Of a stretch of 64,000 nucleotides of DNA, positions 1 through 32,300 are shown one piece after another. The notes below the pieces were generated by a model. That model saw only the letters and a list, made by a program, of their open reading frames with translations, ran no database searches and was not told the origin of the DNA. The stretch is from positions 22,734,255 through 22,798,254 of the forward strand of contig NC_088645.1 of assembly GCF_964019385.1 (NCBI RefSeq), in the 5' to 3' direction. This DNA is from Sycon ciliatum. Its lineage: Eukaryota; Porifera; Calcarea; Leucosolenida; Sycettidae. Position numbers and translations under genes: made by a program. Numbering within the stretch: the stretch's first letter is position 1; every line of letters starts with the position of its first letter.

Positions 1-95
1 GCCTCAGCCCCAACGGAGTGCAGTGGAGAGGCCTCATCCTGAGGGAGCCGCCTTGATGATCACGGCGTCCCCTGTGCCAGGTAAGTATGAAGTTT
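1..95. repeat. Dispersed repeat copy A (second copy at 16973-17067)
   Basis: These 95 bases match 16973-17067 with one difference over the core, and weaker likeness runs on for about 30 bases. Both copies end in ccaggtaagtatgaag, which looks like a splice donor on the plus strand. No protein family recognised. Confidence 0.8.
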
Positions 96-800
96 CAGAT
101 TTGCAGGACTCTCCCTTAATTCACACACATATTCCAGTGGACACATTCACAAAACTGGTTTCCATGACAACCCGGTGAATGTGACATACTACTGGAAATT
201 GCATCGTGAGCTTGAAAGATGTGAGAAGCCTGAAGTACAGTAGAAAACAAGTGTTGGGGAAGTGTGCTGCCTGCCGTAGCTGGTTGCCATGGAAAACTGC
301 AAAACCAAATAAGTGCACAATGTAGTGCTATGTGCATGTCGGGTTTTCAGCCGGGATACATCTGGAAGAGTGCGTGTGGGGAAGGGGGGGGGGGGGGGGG
401 GTTCGTACCCTGAGCTCGGCTGCACTGCTGTTGCAAGGCTTCATGGGTTGTTGGATACGCGACGGCGCAGAACGTGCCCGACTGTTCGGATTTTGCGGTC
501 AGTGCTGCAGTGAGCTGCTTGCTCCCACACTGGAGCCCGCGCTTTTCCCGCCGACCTGACTTGACGCTTGACTGACTCGCGACTGTCATCCAGAGCTCCG
601 GTGTGTGAGCAACAAACTTCCCTAGAAAATGTATCGCCGAGGTCGCTACCACTACCTCGTAGTCCTGCAGTGTACAGCGGAATGTGTCCGGCATGTTCTG
701 GTTTGTTTGTGTCTGCCCATGCACTAGCAAACAATACACACACTGCAGAAGACACCCAATGGAAAGGATAGCAGGATCTATCAAGCACGTCTGATGACTA
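96..800. other. Intronic DNA 3' of SUZ12 exon 11, no gene recognised
   Basis: Holds a G homopolymer at about 383-401 and unremarkable mixed sequence. Open frames here are short and match nothing I know. By gene structure this should be intron leading to VEFS exons outside the window. Confidence 0.5.
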
Positions 801-840
801 CTACTTGGAAACGAAACGAGAATCTAGGATGTGAGGTGCC
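783..840 (-). pseudogene. Degenerate duplicate of the end of SUZ12 exon 11
   Basis: Compared with 893-950, the stretch repeats about 58 bases at 110-base spacing, giving SHPRFSFRFQ against SHPRFTFHFQ on the minus strand. The cysteine half of the finger is not repeated and the donor is altered, so it looks like a dead local duplication within the intron. Confidence 0.6.
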
Positions 841-915
841 CAAAATCCACAATGCAGAATATACCCTATGACAAGAGCAGCAGGATTGACCATGCAGACG
901 TCCGGCAACTCTTAC

Positions 916-21495
<20,580 letters not shown>

Positions 21496-22510
21496 TGATC
21501 CAAGACTACAGGAACAGCCTAAATGGATCACTCCTCAAGAAAAGGCCACATGCAATTATTCGATCGACCTGTTTACAACGTTTAGACTCTGTGTTGGCTG
21601 TACATGTTTGCAGTACACTGTATTTTCATTCGGTTTCGCATTTTCGTTTCTTTCCTTTTCGCTTCGGAACGACTTTTTATATGCGGCCTTTGCACGCATG
21701 AATGGCATGGCCAGCCCCTGCCCTGCACTGACGTCATGGCCCAGTCAATCGTCGACCGCATGCAACGTCATAATCAAGCGCGCGCATGATTCTGGATATT
21801 TTTTTAGGATATATATTTTTTAATTTTTCTACGCCATTGTATTTGTAAGCACTCGCAGACTCCGACACTCGACAGCGGATCACTCACACATAACATTACA
21901 GGGTACGAGGTGATTTGGCTTTTAGTAACCGGATGATGGTTGACGTTTGTTCAGCCACTTCTAATTCTAGGCAAGCTATGTCCAAATGAATTGTTCCAAG
22001 TGGAAGTGCTATCCTTCATGCCCGTTGTCTAAAAAAATGGGAATGATCCCACTTTGGAAAGTGTCTTGAATCATGTCCTACTTTCATAGTATTCTCAGCA
22101 TTCAAATAATTGGTGTGTCATTTTTAATAACAAATTTGTAAAATGGCATCACAAACTGGGATACTCGGTCATCAATGTTCTGAAGTTGATAGATATCACT
22201 TCAAGGATTGCTAGTGGATGAAAATTTATCTGTCAGCTGCATTGTATGCTGCGAAAGCTGTGTTTTTGTATTTGTAACTACAACGTGTAGAGGCTGTGTC
22301 ATACGGTAGAATTGGATAGGTAGCATAGCATTGCAGCCATGTTTTCGTTCTCACAGAGTGTATTCCGTGACCTACTGTTCTTCATTATTGTCTTTAGTGA
22401 TGGCAAGACGGCCTGACGTCGTCCAAAGGCCCTGCGGAAGCAATTCACTGCCCTCCTCGTCCATTCACGGGCTTATTTTACACAAAATGGCAAAGCACCC
22501 ACCACTACGC
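21496..22510. other. Upstream of SUZ12; dispersed repeat at 21905-22150
   Basis: Possible SUZ12 promoter side, though no TATA or initiator can be called. 21905-22150 is a 250-bp repeat also present at 42483-42731 (shared TGGGAATGATCCCACTTTGG). Confidence 0.6.
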
Positions 22511-22517
22511 ACTAGTT

Positions 22518-22936
22518 ATTATAGCAATAAAAACTGCTTTATGGCAGTTTTCTAAAAAAAGTTATTGTGTTCTAGTCCATGGACCCCGTCTAAAAAGTAA
22601 GAAATTAACAAAATGTGATAGCTGAAAATTAAAATTTCACACAAAACCTCACAATAATCACAACACTTGAAATGCTGCTTTCAACACTAGACTTGTACTG
22701 CACCAACAATTGGCAACATGCATGTCATGCATGCAAAGGAAAGAGGATCACGAGGGGAAAAGGTCTTCTACATGTAGCTTTTCATTCTGTGTGTGATTAT
22801 TGTGAGGTTTTGTGTGAAATTTTAATTTTCAGCTATCACATTTTGTTAATTTCTTACTTTTTAGACGGGGTCCATGGACTAGAACACAATAACTTTTTTT
22901 AGAAAACTGCCATAAAGCAGTTTTTATTGCTATAAT
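22518..22936. mobile_element. Hairpin MITE with perfect 145-bp arms
   Basis: Arms 22518-22662 and 22792-22936 mirror exactly (sum 45454), with a 129-bp loop. Outer end ATTATAGCAATAAAAACTGC. No coding capacity. Confidence 0.92.
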
Positions 22937-22939
22937 TTC

Positions 22940-23790
22940 TTTTGTTTTTTCTGTCACCAATCAATGGAATGCCCTATATCAACATGTAAATGATGGCCTT
23001 CACATCATATCAATACTGTATTATACGCATTGATGTGCAAGCCTTTTCTTGCAGAAAATGGCACAAGCATGTTCTTCTGCGGGGAAACATGTGAGTTGTG
23101 GTGGACCGTGGTGATACTTCTTTTTATACGGAGGTCATTCTGTGCATGTTGCTGTAGCAGAATTTCATGACTCTGTCATAAAATTGTCTTGCCTTTCAGG
23201 TATTTCAGATTTATTTGAGAAATGTAACCAGGTGCGTGTCGCAGATGTTTTTGTTGATTCTGTGTTTATAATGGTTTGTAATCATGGGTTATCGTGATAA
23301 GGTCATCCTGCATCGTATTGCACTGAAATCGTAACCCTGTTGATGTCGATACAACTTTTGGAAGTAGTTCAATGACTTCAAACTGATAGTCCACGATTTT
23401 CTAAAACAACACAGCAAAGGAGGAACAATAAACATGTATTAAAATGTAAACAAATACATTGTCGAGTCCGACATATCGTTCCAACAACTACACTGATCCT
23501 GAGGATAAAAGGGGCAAGGCTATGGTTGGAGGTACTGAGAAATAAACAAGGCACTCCATAATAATAAAATCTTACACATCTTTTGGTGAGTTTGAATGAT
23601 ATCCAGTCGAACCTCTTTAGGACGAACACCAAGGGACCGATGGTATTTATTCTGTGAGTTTGTCTTAACCTATTTTATAACCAGTGAATACAATTATTTC
23701 TCCAATAGACATACGAATAGATTTCTTCTACAACGAAAGATTCTAAGCCACACCAACTCATTGACTCGTCTCGTATGAAACCAATGAGTC
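22940..23790. other. No feature recognised
   Basis: AT-rich DNA without conserved frames or repeats that I can pair. Confidence 0.5.
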
Positions 23791-24107
23791 ACTAGAGAGG
23801 TTCTGCAAAACGAAAATGCGTACAAACTTTCCCTCTACATCAGGAGGTGCGAAATTATATTTCAGAATGCTCTGTCTCCATATCAACGTGTTTGGCCTAA
23901 TTCTCTAACTTGACAGCTAGTTTGTAGTGTATTTTACATGTTTTATGTGAATTTTGTGTTTTATTTTGTGCGCATGCCCTTTGGCATCTTGGAAAGCGCA
24001 CATTTTTTTGTTGTCGAAACTGTCCGTTCCACACTTGCTCTTCGGCCTTTTTTCTAGCTCGCCTTGAGTGACGGCTGCGTTTTTGTACGTCTTGTACCTT
24101 TTCAGTT

Positions 24108-25103
24108 TTGAAACATTTCTTAGTCTTTGTACTTCTTCTAGTTATGGATACTGGTATGGAGACGTCGTCTACACCGTCCAGCGAGATGGTTGGAATCCTG
24201 GAAAATATCCAAGCCAGCATGCAAAGCATTGCTGATCGTGTAACGAGAATCGAGGATAGTCAAAGACAAAATCCTTCGACTGTCTCATTCCTCGGCACGT
24301 CCACACCATACAAGGAGCAAAGCTCCAAGTCATGGCCGGATGATAGCAGTGTGATGGAGGAAATGGAGAAAGAGACGGAAGAGTTGGACTCCAAAGGGGT
24401 CAAACTTTTTCCTGTGTCTGATTCAACTATGGGTTTGTTGAAGTCGAGTTTTTGTTCCGCCTTGCCGAATCCGAGCAGGCGACAAATTCGTGACAAGTTT
24501 GGTGCCCCAAACTGTCCACACTCGGCTTGTCCTGGACTTGACAAAGTCATGAAGTCCAGGATGTCCAATGAGACAAAGTCTCGAGACAAACAATTGGCGC
24601 GCCTGCAAAGCTTGGGCCTGGACGCCGTTGGTCCCCTAACTCGAGTGTTGGAGGGAGCAGAGAGTGGGGATATCTCTGCTTGCGAGATATTGGAGGCTGT
24701 ACAGTCAGCAGTAAAACTCCTCGGGAATTTTTCGGCCCAATGTAATCGGGAACGCCGTCAAATTGCCCTCTCTAGTCTGAACCCCCGCATTGCGGATATG
24801 GCTGAGGATGACTCCATTTTTACCGAAGCCCGTCAACATTTGTTTGGCGACGGCTTTTACAAGAAGGCGAAGGAGCGTGATGACGAGATGCGGGTGCTGA
24901 ACAGCGTTGCAGCCAGCAAGACCCATACCCAGTCAGCTCCTGCCAAGAAACCGAGCGGTTTCAAGAGCCACCAGCCGGTTTTTCACCGGGACTCCCGCAA
25001 TTCCCGTGGAGGATTCAGGGGACGAGGACGGTACCAGCCTTACGCAGGCAATTCGAGCTTCAGCCACGGCAGCAGCAAGAAGTCCTCGGACTCTGCCAAG
25101 TGA
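24108..25103 (+). CDS. DIRS gag-like protein frame
   Basis: 331 codons. A coiled-coil-like start (ENIQASMQSIADRVTRIEDS), a mixed middle, and a Gly/Arg-rich basic tail (RGGFRGRGRYQPY) suited to nucleic-acid binding. No zinc knuckle. Assigned by position at the 5' end of a DIRS element. Confidence 0.7.
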   Translation: MKHFLVFVLLLVMDTGMETSSTPSSEMVGILENIQASMQSIADRVTRIEDSQRQNPSTVSFLGTSTPYKEQSSKSWPDDSSVMEEMEKETEELDSKGVKLFPVSDSTMGLLKSSFCSALPNPSRRQIRDKFGAPNCPHSACPGLDKVMKSRMSNETKSRDKQLARLQSLGLDAVGPLTRVLEGAESGDISACEILEAVQSAVKLLGNFSAQCNRERRQIALSSLNPRIADMAEDDSIFTEARQHLFGDGFYKKAKERDDEMRVLNSVAASKTHTQSAPAKKPSGFKSHQPVFHRDSRNSRGGFRGRGRYQPYAGNSSFSHGSSKKSSDSAK

Positions 25104-25166
25104 CATCCAGCTCCAACAAGTCCAAGTCCAGCACACGAGCATCAGCGGGACCAGAAGTGCCTCCTC

Positions 25167-27302
25167 ATGAATCATTTGAAAGAAATAAAATTTCTTCCAA
25201 ATATGTCTCAATCTCCGCTTATGGTGTGCCTGAAGGACTTGGGTTTTGTGGACATGGCTCAAAGCATAGCCTTACAGAGTCCTCCCCCTGCAGGGAAGAT
25301 ACAACTTTTCATTCAAAATTGGAAAGTTCTCACATCCGACCGTTGGGTACAGGATTGTGTGCAAGGGTATGCAATAGATTGGATTGCTCAACCCCATCAA
25401 GTGAAACCGCCCCACGAAATAGTCTTTTCCGGGGAAGAGATGAACTGTCTTTCACTAGAAGTGCAAAAGATGGTAGAGAAACATGCTGTTACGGAAGTAC
25501 AGATGAAGAAACAAGAGAAAGAATTCATTTCTCAGTTGTTTGCAGTCCCGAAGAAGGACGGGGGTGTGAGACCAATAATAAATCTGAAGAGTCTCAACAC
25601 CTTTGTGAGGAAAGTTTCCTTCAAGATGGAAGGAATTCACACTCTCAAAGACCTGCTAAAGCAGGGCGACTGGATGACGAAAGTCGATCTAAAGGACGCT
25701 TACTTTGCGATCCCGATAACGCCGGAACACACATCCTACCTGAAATTTCAGTGGATGGGAAAGACGTACCGGTTCAACTGCCTACCTTTCGGTCTGTCGT
25801 CGGCTCCATGGGTCTTTACCAAGACCACGAAGCCAATAATGGTTTTTCTCAGGACACTCGGACTGAGAGTAATCATCTACATAGACGATATTCTGATTCT
25901 GGCAGAAAGCGAAGAGAAAGCTCGTCAACACACAATGTGCCTGATCTTTCTACTCGAAAACTTGGGTTTCACAGTAAACCAAACCAAATCCCAAGTGATT
26001 CCAACCCAGGAGACAGAATTCCTCGGGTTGACAGTGAACTCCGCAACGATGGAGCTGAAGTTACCCTCAGACAAGATCAAGAAGATCAAGTCCGAGGCGA
26101 AAAGTCTACTGCAAGCAGATGCCTTGACGGCGTTGGCAGTTTCCAGATTTCTGGGCAAACTGAACCATGCGGCCCAAGCAATCGCTGCGGCACCATTGTT
26201 TTACAGACACCTGCAGAGGTGTCTACAAGTGTCTCTCGAGGAGGGGAATCAAGAGTACTCCCATCCTTGCCATCTGTCACCAGATGCCAGAGAGGAACTG
26301 ACATGGTGGACGGATCACCTGTCTCACAAGAACGGGAAACAACTCCTGTTGGCGAAGCCGGACATGGTGATAGAGACAGATGCATCCACAATAGGCTGGG
26401 GAGCATCTTTCAACAATGTTCGAACAGGCGGACCATGGTCCCCACAGGAACGACACATGCACATCAACTGCCTGGAATTACTGGCGGCATCCCTTGCGAT
26501 CAAGAGCTATGCCAAGGATGCTACAGATGTTGTGATCCATCTAAAGATGGACAACACGACTGCCCTGACTTACATCAACAAACTGGGAGGAACCGTATCA
26601 CCGGAACTCAACCGGTTGACGAAAGAGCTCTGGGTGTGGTGCTTTCAGAGGAATATCACTCTCAAAGCCTCTCATCTCGCGGGTTCGTTGAATGTGATTG
26701 CCGACGAGGAATCCCGAGTGATGAAAGACAGATCGGACTGGATGCTATGCCCGAAAATCTTTCAAAGGATAAACTCGAGATTCGGCCCACTGGATGTGGA
26801 CCTCTTTGCCTCTCGACTGTCCCATCAACTCCCACAGTATGTGAGTTGGAGACCCGACCCAGTAGCAATAGCCACAGATGCCTTCACAATGAACTGGAAA
26901 GTTTCGAACGGCTATGCCAACCCACCTTGGAACTTGATAGGCAAAGTCCTGCAACAAGTCCAACAACAGAATGCAGAGATTGTGCTTGTGGCACCGGTAT
27001 GGCCGGGCCAAGTGTGGTACCCAATGCTATTGGACATGCTGATCCAAGAGCCTTGCCTCATAACGAGCTCCAGAAGCCCGATCCAACCAACTCACCCAGT
27101 CAACGAACCGGAGATAAACCCACCCCTAGCCGTGTGGAATATCTCAGGTCAAGATATTCAGCAGAGAACCTTTCGGGAGAGGCTTCAAAACTTCTCCTCG
27201 CATCTTGGAGACAGAAGTCTGCAAAAACTTATGATTCCCTCTTTAAGAAATGGGCATGCTGGTGTGTCGAAAGGGACATTGATCCCATTTCGGGAGATAT
27301 AG
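25167..27302 (+). CDS. DIRS reverse transcriptase / RNase H / methyltransferase-like frame
   Basis: 711 codons. RT blocks KKDGGVRPIINLKSLN, TKVDLKDAYFAIPI, LPFGLSSAPWVFT and the catalytic IYIDDILIL (about residues 140-250); RNase H start IETDASTIGWGA; then VDLFASRLSHQLP and YANPPWNLI, the adenine-methyltransferase-like domain found in DIRS elements (residues about 540-610). Confidence 0.93.
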   Translation: MNHLKEIKFLPNMSQSPLMVCLKDLGFVDMAQSIALQSPPPAGKIQLFIQNWKVLTSDRWVQDCVQGYAIDWIAQPHQVKPPHEIVFSGEEMNCLSLEVQKMVEKHAVTEVQMKKQEKEFISQLFAVPKKDGGVRPIINLKSLNTFVRKVSFKMEGIHTLKDLLKQGDWMTKVDLKDAYFAIPITPEHTSYLKFQWMGKTYRFNCLPFGLSSAPWVFTKTTKPIMVFLRTLGLRVIIYIDDILILAESEEKARQHTMCLIFLLENLGFTVNQTKSQVIPTQETEFLGLTVNSATMELKLPSDKIKKIKSEAKSLLQADALTALAVSRFLGKLNHAAQAIAAAPLFYRHLQRCLQVSLEEGNQEYSHPCHLSPDAREELTWWTDHLSHKNGKQLLLAKPDMVIETDASTIGWGASFNNVRTGGPWSPQERHMHINCLELLAASLAIKSYAKDATDVVIHLKMDNTTALTYINKLGGTVSPELNRLTKELWVWCFQRNITLKASHLAGSLNVIADEESRVMKDRSDWMLCPKIFQRINSRFGPLDVDLFASRLSHQLPQYVSWRPDPVAIATDAFTMNWKVSNGYANPPWNLIGKVLQQVQQQNAEIVLVAPVWPGQVWYPMLLDMLIQEPCLITSSRSPIQPTHPVNEPEINPPLAVWNISGQDIQQRTFRERLQNFSSHLGDRSLQKLMIPSLRNGHAGVSKGTLIPFREI

Positions 27303-28174
27303 CCGGCGTGGTTAACTTCTTGGCTTCTCTTTATCAGAATAAGTACCAGTATAGGTCCTTGTGTAATTATCGATCTGCAATATCATCTATCCACGACAAA
27401 GTTGATGGATACGAAGTGGGATCACACCCAATGGTAAGCAGACTACTGAAGGGCGTCTTCCATGAAAGACCACCCCAACCTAGGTACTCCTCAACGTGGG
27501 ACGTATCAAAGGTCACAACATACCTGGTCTCACTAGGTCAGAACGAGCAAATGTCCCTCCAGGATATAACGTTCAAAATCACGATGCTGTTGGCCCTCAC
27601 TAGGCCATCGAGATCGGTGGATCTTGTGAACCTTGATATAAGGTTCAGGCAGTTTAGCCCGGAGGGCGTAACATTTCACCCGACAAAACTGGCAAAGCAG
27701 TCCAGGCAGAACAAGAAGATTACAGAGTTCTTCTTCCCAGCATTTAAGGACAATGCACTACTGTGTCCTGTGCAAACATTGAAGGACTACGAAAGTAGGA
27801 CCTTGGCGAATCGAGCTGATGATGAAAAGCAAGCTCAACTCCTGATTGCTACAATACAACCCTACAAAGCGGTGTCATCATCGACCGTAGCCAGATGGAT
27901 TAAAACAGTTCTGGCGAAGGCCGGAATCGATACGGATATCTTCAAAGCGCACTCGGTGCGAAGTGCTGCAACTTCAGCTGCAGCAGACGCTGGGGTCACA
28001 ACGACCGATATCCTCTCTGCAGCAGATTGGAGCAGTGAGAGTATCTTCCAAAAGTTCTACTACAAGCCTCAGAAGAACAACACCTTCGGGAAGGCTGTCC
28101 TGTCTACCAAGCTGTCGACCCCTGACAAGCTACAAAATCACGTTGATATGGAGACAGAGCATTCTGAAATATAA
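27130..28174 (+). CDS. DIRS tyrosine recombinase
   Basis: Only this last third of a 1024-codon open frame (25100-28174) is recognisable. LASWRQKSAKTYDSLFKKW opens the core-binding domain; the catalytic part has LALTRPSRSVDL, KAHSVRSAATSAAA (H-x-x-R) and FQKFYYKP (Tyr). The frame overlaps the RT frame by over 2 kb, and overlap of these frames is known for DIRS elements. The true start is not clear. Confidence 0.9.
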
Positions 28175-28256
28175 TTACAGAATGGCTCAGACCACGCAGT
28201 GGTCGCCAGCTATTCTGGATTATATGAAGAATGTGATGTCGAACATATCAACGTCC
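28139..28256. repeat. DIRS internal complementary region
   Basis: First part complements the element's left end (23855-23890), second part its right end (28481-28557); they meet at CTGTAATTATA read in reverse, sharing AA. Confidence 0.9.
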
Positions 28257-28789
28257 CTTCCCCCCCACCCGTCTACGTTGATATTGGGATAATGCACTTG
28301 TTAGAGGCTCGCTATCAAAGGCCGAAGAGCAAGTGTGGAACGGACAGTTTCGACAACAAAAAAATGTGCGCTTTCCAAGATGCCAAAGGGCATGCGCACA
28401 AAATAAAACACAAAATTCACATAAAACATGTAAAATACACTACAAACTAGCTGTCAAGTTAGAGAATTAGGCCAAACACGTTGATATGTTCGACATCACA
28501 TTCTTCATATAATCCAGAATAGCTGGCGACCACTGCGTGGTCTGAGCCATTCTGTAACTTCGCACGAACTTTCGCAGCTTTGGATGCGAAACTTGCAGGG
28601 AACGCGAAATGAACAGTCGTACACACTTTCGTGTGATCGGGTCATGGCGTACGTGCACTTGGCCCGCGCAAACTACGAAAATTAAAATGTGCAGAACGCA
28701 AACTTCGTGCAAAAATTCGTACACACTTTCGCAAGGACTGTCGCGAAACTTCGTTCGAATTTTTGTTTTACAGAACCTCTCTACTGAAC

Positions 28790-29300
28790 GTTTCTTTAGC
28801 AACATGACGGCAACTGAAACAGCAACAGAGAAAGTACGATACATGTACAGCAGATTCTTGCAGGTACTACAAACAGTTTGCAGATCGTAATTCTTGCTTT
28901 GGCGGCACGAAACTTCATTTGGGGCAGTGCAATCTCGGCGGAACTCACAAATAATAAATCAAACAGCCCAGACTCGAGTAAACAAATCCAATCATACAAG
29001 TACGAGATCTTGACGAGACGAGACTGCACCCTTTGACTTGTTTCGTATGAAGCAAATAAGTTTACTGAAACTCTCCACAATGGAGATGTTCCCTGATATG
29101 CGAATTTATTTTGCAAACTCGGTCAATGGGTCCTTGAACCTTTCCCTCCAGATTGGGAACTGCCAACGATAGTATGCCACTGACCAGTGCCTTACTTGTA
29201 ACGTACGAATGTACAATGAATATGAGTATTTCGACAACACATCTAACATAAGCCTTACCGTCAAGAAGGTGAACTCGCGTTCTTCGCACACTGTAGACAA
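28790..29300. other. No feature recognised between the two recombinase retroelements
   Basis: No coding similarity or paired repeats seen. Confidence 0.5.
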
Positions 29301-29309
29301 GGGCAAAGA

Positions 29310-32300
29310 GATAAAAATGGATCTAAATCCGAATAAAATCAGCACACGTTTCCGTAAATGAAAGGGTGAGCATAAGCAAATGAATCGAAGGAAACCGGTC
29401 AACTCAGAGATCACCTGTCATCGAGTATTCCGTAAAAGGAGGCCTGGGCAGCGGAAAAGCTAAATTTAGAAAAGAGATCCTGTCAGCTGTTCCATTATTG
29501 GTGGTTTAGCGTGTGCGCTAAGCCCTGTTAACGAACGTGGAACACCTACCACTCATACTTAGTCTGATGATCATGCATCTGATTATGATGTCATTGCTAT
29601 ACATGCGCATGCGCAGCGCGCGCCACTCTCCCACGCGTGCTTTCCAAATCTTGCTTTAGAGAGAGAGCAAGAGAAAAGAGAGACTCCTTTGTCACATTTG
29701 CTTTCCGACGACTTGTGTGTTCACTGGTTTGTCCGTCAGTTGTCAATTTTCTACATTTTCCTGCCTCAACGGACATGCCAAGAACACGGAGCACCTCACG
29801 GGGTGCAAGCGCTGCTGGCGCTGACGCCGACGGTCCCCCAGCTCCCTACCCGTATCCGCAGCGGGCTGTGAATTCTGCGAATTCTCAAGACCATCGGAGA
29901 GCGAGGTCCCGTGTGATCCATGCTCATGGGCACATTTCAGCCAACGCGGACCAGGTGACTTCTCCTGCGCCGTCACAACCAGCTCCTTTCACCCTGAGCG
30001 ACCTGACTGGTGTTATACAGCCCCTCCTGGAGCGCGTGGAGCGCTTGGAATCCAACGTCGTCGCTCCTACCACCTCGCCCATTGCCGCACCAGCACCAGC
30101 ACCAGTATCAGCTCCTCTGCCGCTGGGGCAGCCTTCCCCGATGCACTTGTGACTTGGGTTGCGCGGCCGGCTCTCCAGGACTCCCGGTCATCCCTCCACG
30201 GCTACGGGAACGTATCACACGAGGTGAGTTTGTCGAATTTGGGGACTTGTTGCCTGAAGCCATGTCCGGCAGTAGTGATGTCCTGCAGTTGTCGTTGGTG
30301 AACGGCAGGTCCGTTGAGCTGGTGCAGAGCTCGTCCACTCCCCAGCCCTCCAAGCGCCGAGTCCATGACTTGGCGACGTGGTTAGAGGCCTTCACCTTGT
30401 TCACCAGAGTCCTGGTCGATGCGTCGCCGGGCCAAGCCCCAGATTTGCTGGCGTACCAAGCCACCATCATCGAGGCCAACAACAATTATCTGACCGACGC
30501 GTGGCTGACCTATGACCGTCGTTTCCGTGCTGGTCTTGCTGCTATGCCGCACCTGTATTCCTGGCATCAACTGGTCCCTAACCTTTGGCAGTCCTGCTTC
30601 ACGAGCCGCGGGTGCCCTATCTGCTCGCGTTCTCTCGTGCACGGGGGTGACCCATCTCCAGTCCTGCATTGTCCCTTTCGTGGAGGGCTCCCTCATGCGC
30701 AGCACGCAGGCGGGAGCCAGTCAGCCACCAGCCCAGCTCCTCATCTCGATGGCCGCCAGATCTGGCGGAATAACAACAACGGCGCCTGCACATACCCGTC
30801 CTGCATACGGGCCCATGTCCTTCTGTCATGCCGCGGCAAACACCCAAGGAAGACTTGCACCCGAGCGGCCTCTCAGTCTTCCCAGTGACGTCGTCACTCC
30901 AGTCAACGTGCCTCGGCTAACTGCACTGCTAGCTGCTCACCCTGATGCCCTGTTTCGTGATTATGTATGTGCTGGCATGTTTAACGGTTTCTCGATTGGT
31001 CACACCACTCCTCTGGTATCATGCATTCAATCTGTCAATCATCCGTCTAGTCTCTACAAAAACAATTTGTCACCCTGTATCTACAGTCTTGTTGCGATGC
31101 TGGGGAAACAGCTGGTCCGTTTGCTGAGCCGCCATATCAGTTGTTTCAAACCTCGGGTTTGGGCCTGATCCCAAAATCCAATGGCAAATTTCGCCTCATC
31201 CATGACCTATCCTCCCCCACTGGCTGCAGTGTCAATGATGGTATTTCCCGGGAGTCATTCAGCTAGGAGTATGACACTGTCGATTCGGCTATCTCCTATA
31301 TCATGAAGTTAGGCCGTGGTTGCTACCTGACCAAAGTGGACATTCGAAACGCCTTCCGATTATGCCCTGTTGCCCCCTCTGACTGGTACTTGTTGGGTAT
31401 CTCTTGGGATGGTCGTTACTATTTTCGGTCAGCTCCGTACATATTTGACAAGTTTGCATCTGCCCTTCACTGGGTTCTGGAAGACACATGCTGCCTTCCC
31501 CATCTCATTCATTATCTGGATGACTTCCTGAATGTATCGCCTCCCAGTCCTCCTCTTGCCCAGCACCAGAAGTCACTACTGCTCGACCTGTTTGCATATT
31601 TACAGGTCCCAGTTGTACCTGAGAAGGTTGATGGCCCCTCTACCGTTCTCACCTTCCTGGGCGTAGAGCTGGACACAATGGCTCTGGAGATCCGCCTTCC
31701 ACCCTCCAAGCTGACTAAGCTATCTACCACCGTGTCGGCCCTCGTCCAATCCGGCCGGGTTCAGAAACGCGACCTCGCCTCCGTATTGGGCAAACTCTCG
31801 TTCGCGTCCAGAGCTGTACCAGCTGGTCGCACATTCCTGAGACGCCTGTACGACCTGGACAGAGCAACTCGATCAACACCATTGCACCAATGGCTACGCA
31901 TTTCGGCATTGGCAATGGCAGACCTGTTGTGGTGGGCAGAGGCCCTGACCATATGGAATGGGAAGTCATTCTTCCTGGTGGATGAGTGGACGCCAGCCCC
32001 CGACATGCAACTACAGACTGATGCCAGCGGCACTCACGGTTATGGTGCCTTCTACAACGGCCGGTGGCTGAGAGGAGAGAGCAGCAGCCGAGCCAGATCA
32101 GCCAGTCTTGCCAACTCTCCGTTGACAGACTCCGTGCTACAGCTAGCAGCACTGGCAATAGCACCATCCTCCCGCCGGACGTATTCTACCGCCGAGACCC
32201 GCTACTTCCAGTTCTGCCCAGTGCATGCCTGCAACCCATTGCCGGGCGACGACTTTACTTTGTGCTATTTTGCTGCCGAGTTGTTCAGGACTCTTCAGCC

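Larger units (their letters stand above)
23853..28557 (+). mobile_element. DIRS retrotransposon, looks whole
   Basis: Gag-like, RT/RNase H/methyltransferase-like and tyrosine-recombinase frames lie in order between inverted terminal repeats (about 23880-24055 and 28312-28488). Just after the last frame is an internal complementary region (28139-28256) whose two halves are complementary to the extreme left end and the extreme right end. This is the DIRS-1 plan, in which the internal copy lets a circular DNA form that is placed by the recombinase without target duplication. All three frames are long and open and the repeats are close, so it is young. Confidence 0.93.
23795..28781. mobile_element. 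TA-flanked MITE split by a DIRS element
   Basis: Left end GAGAGGTTCTGCAAAACGAA and right end, inverted, GAGAGGTTCTGTAAAACAAA, each beside TA (23793-23794, 28782-28783). The inserted DIRS takes up 23853-28557, leaving about 280 bp of MITE, rich in TTCGCA words. Confidence 0.75.

Noticed and set aside
29034-29080. Likeness to 23760-23800 (CGTATGAA with GAGT words)
   Set aside because: Too short and gapped to call a repeat of the MITE end.
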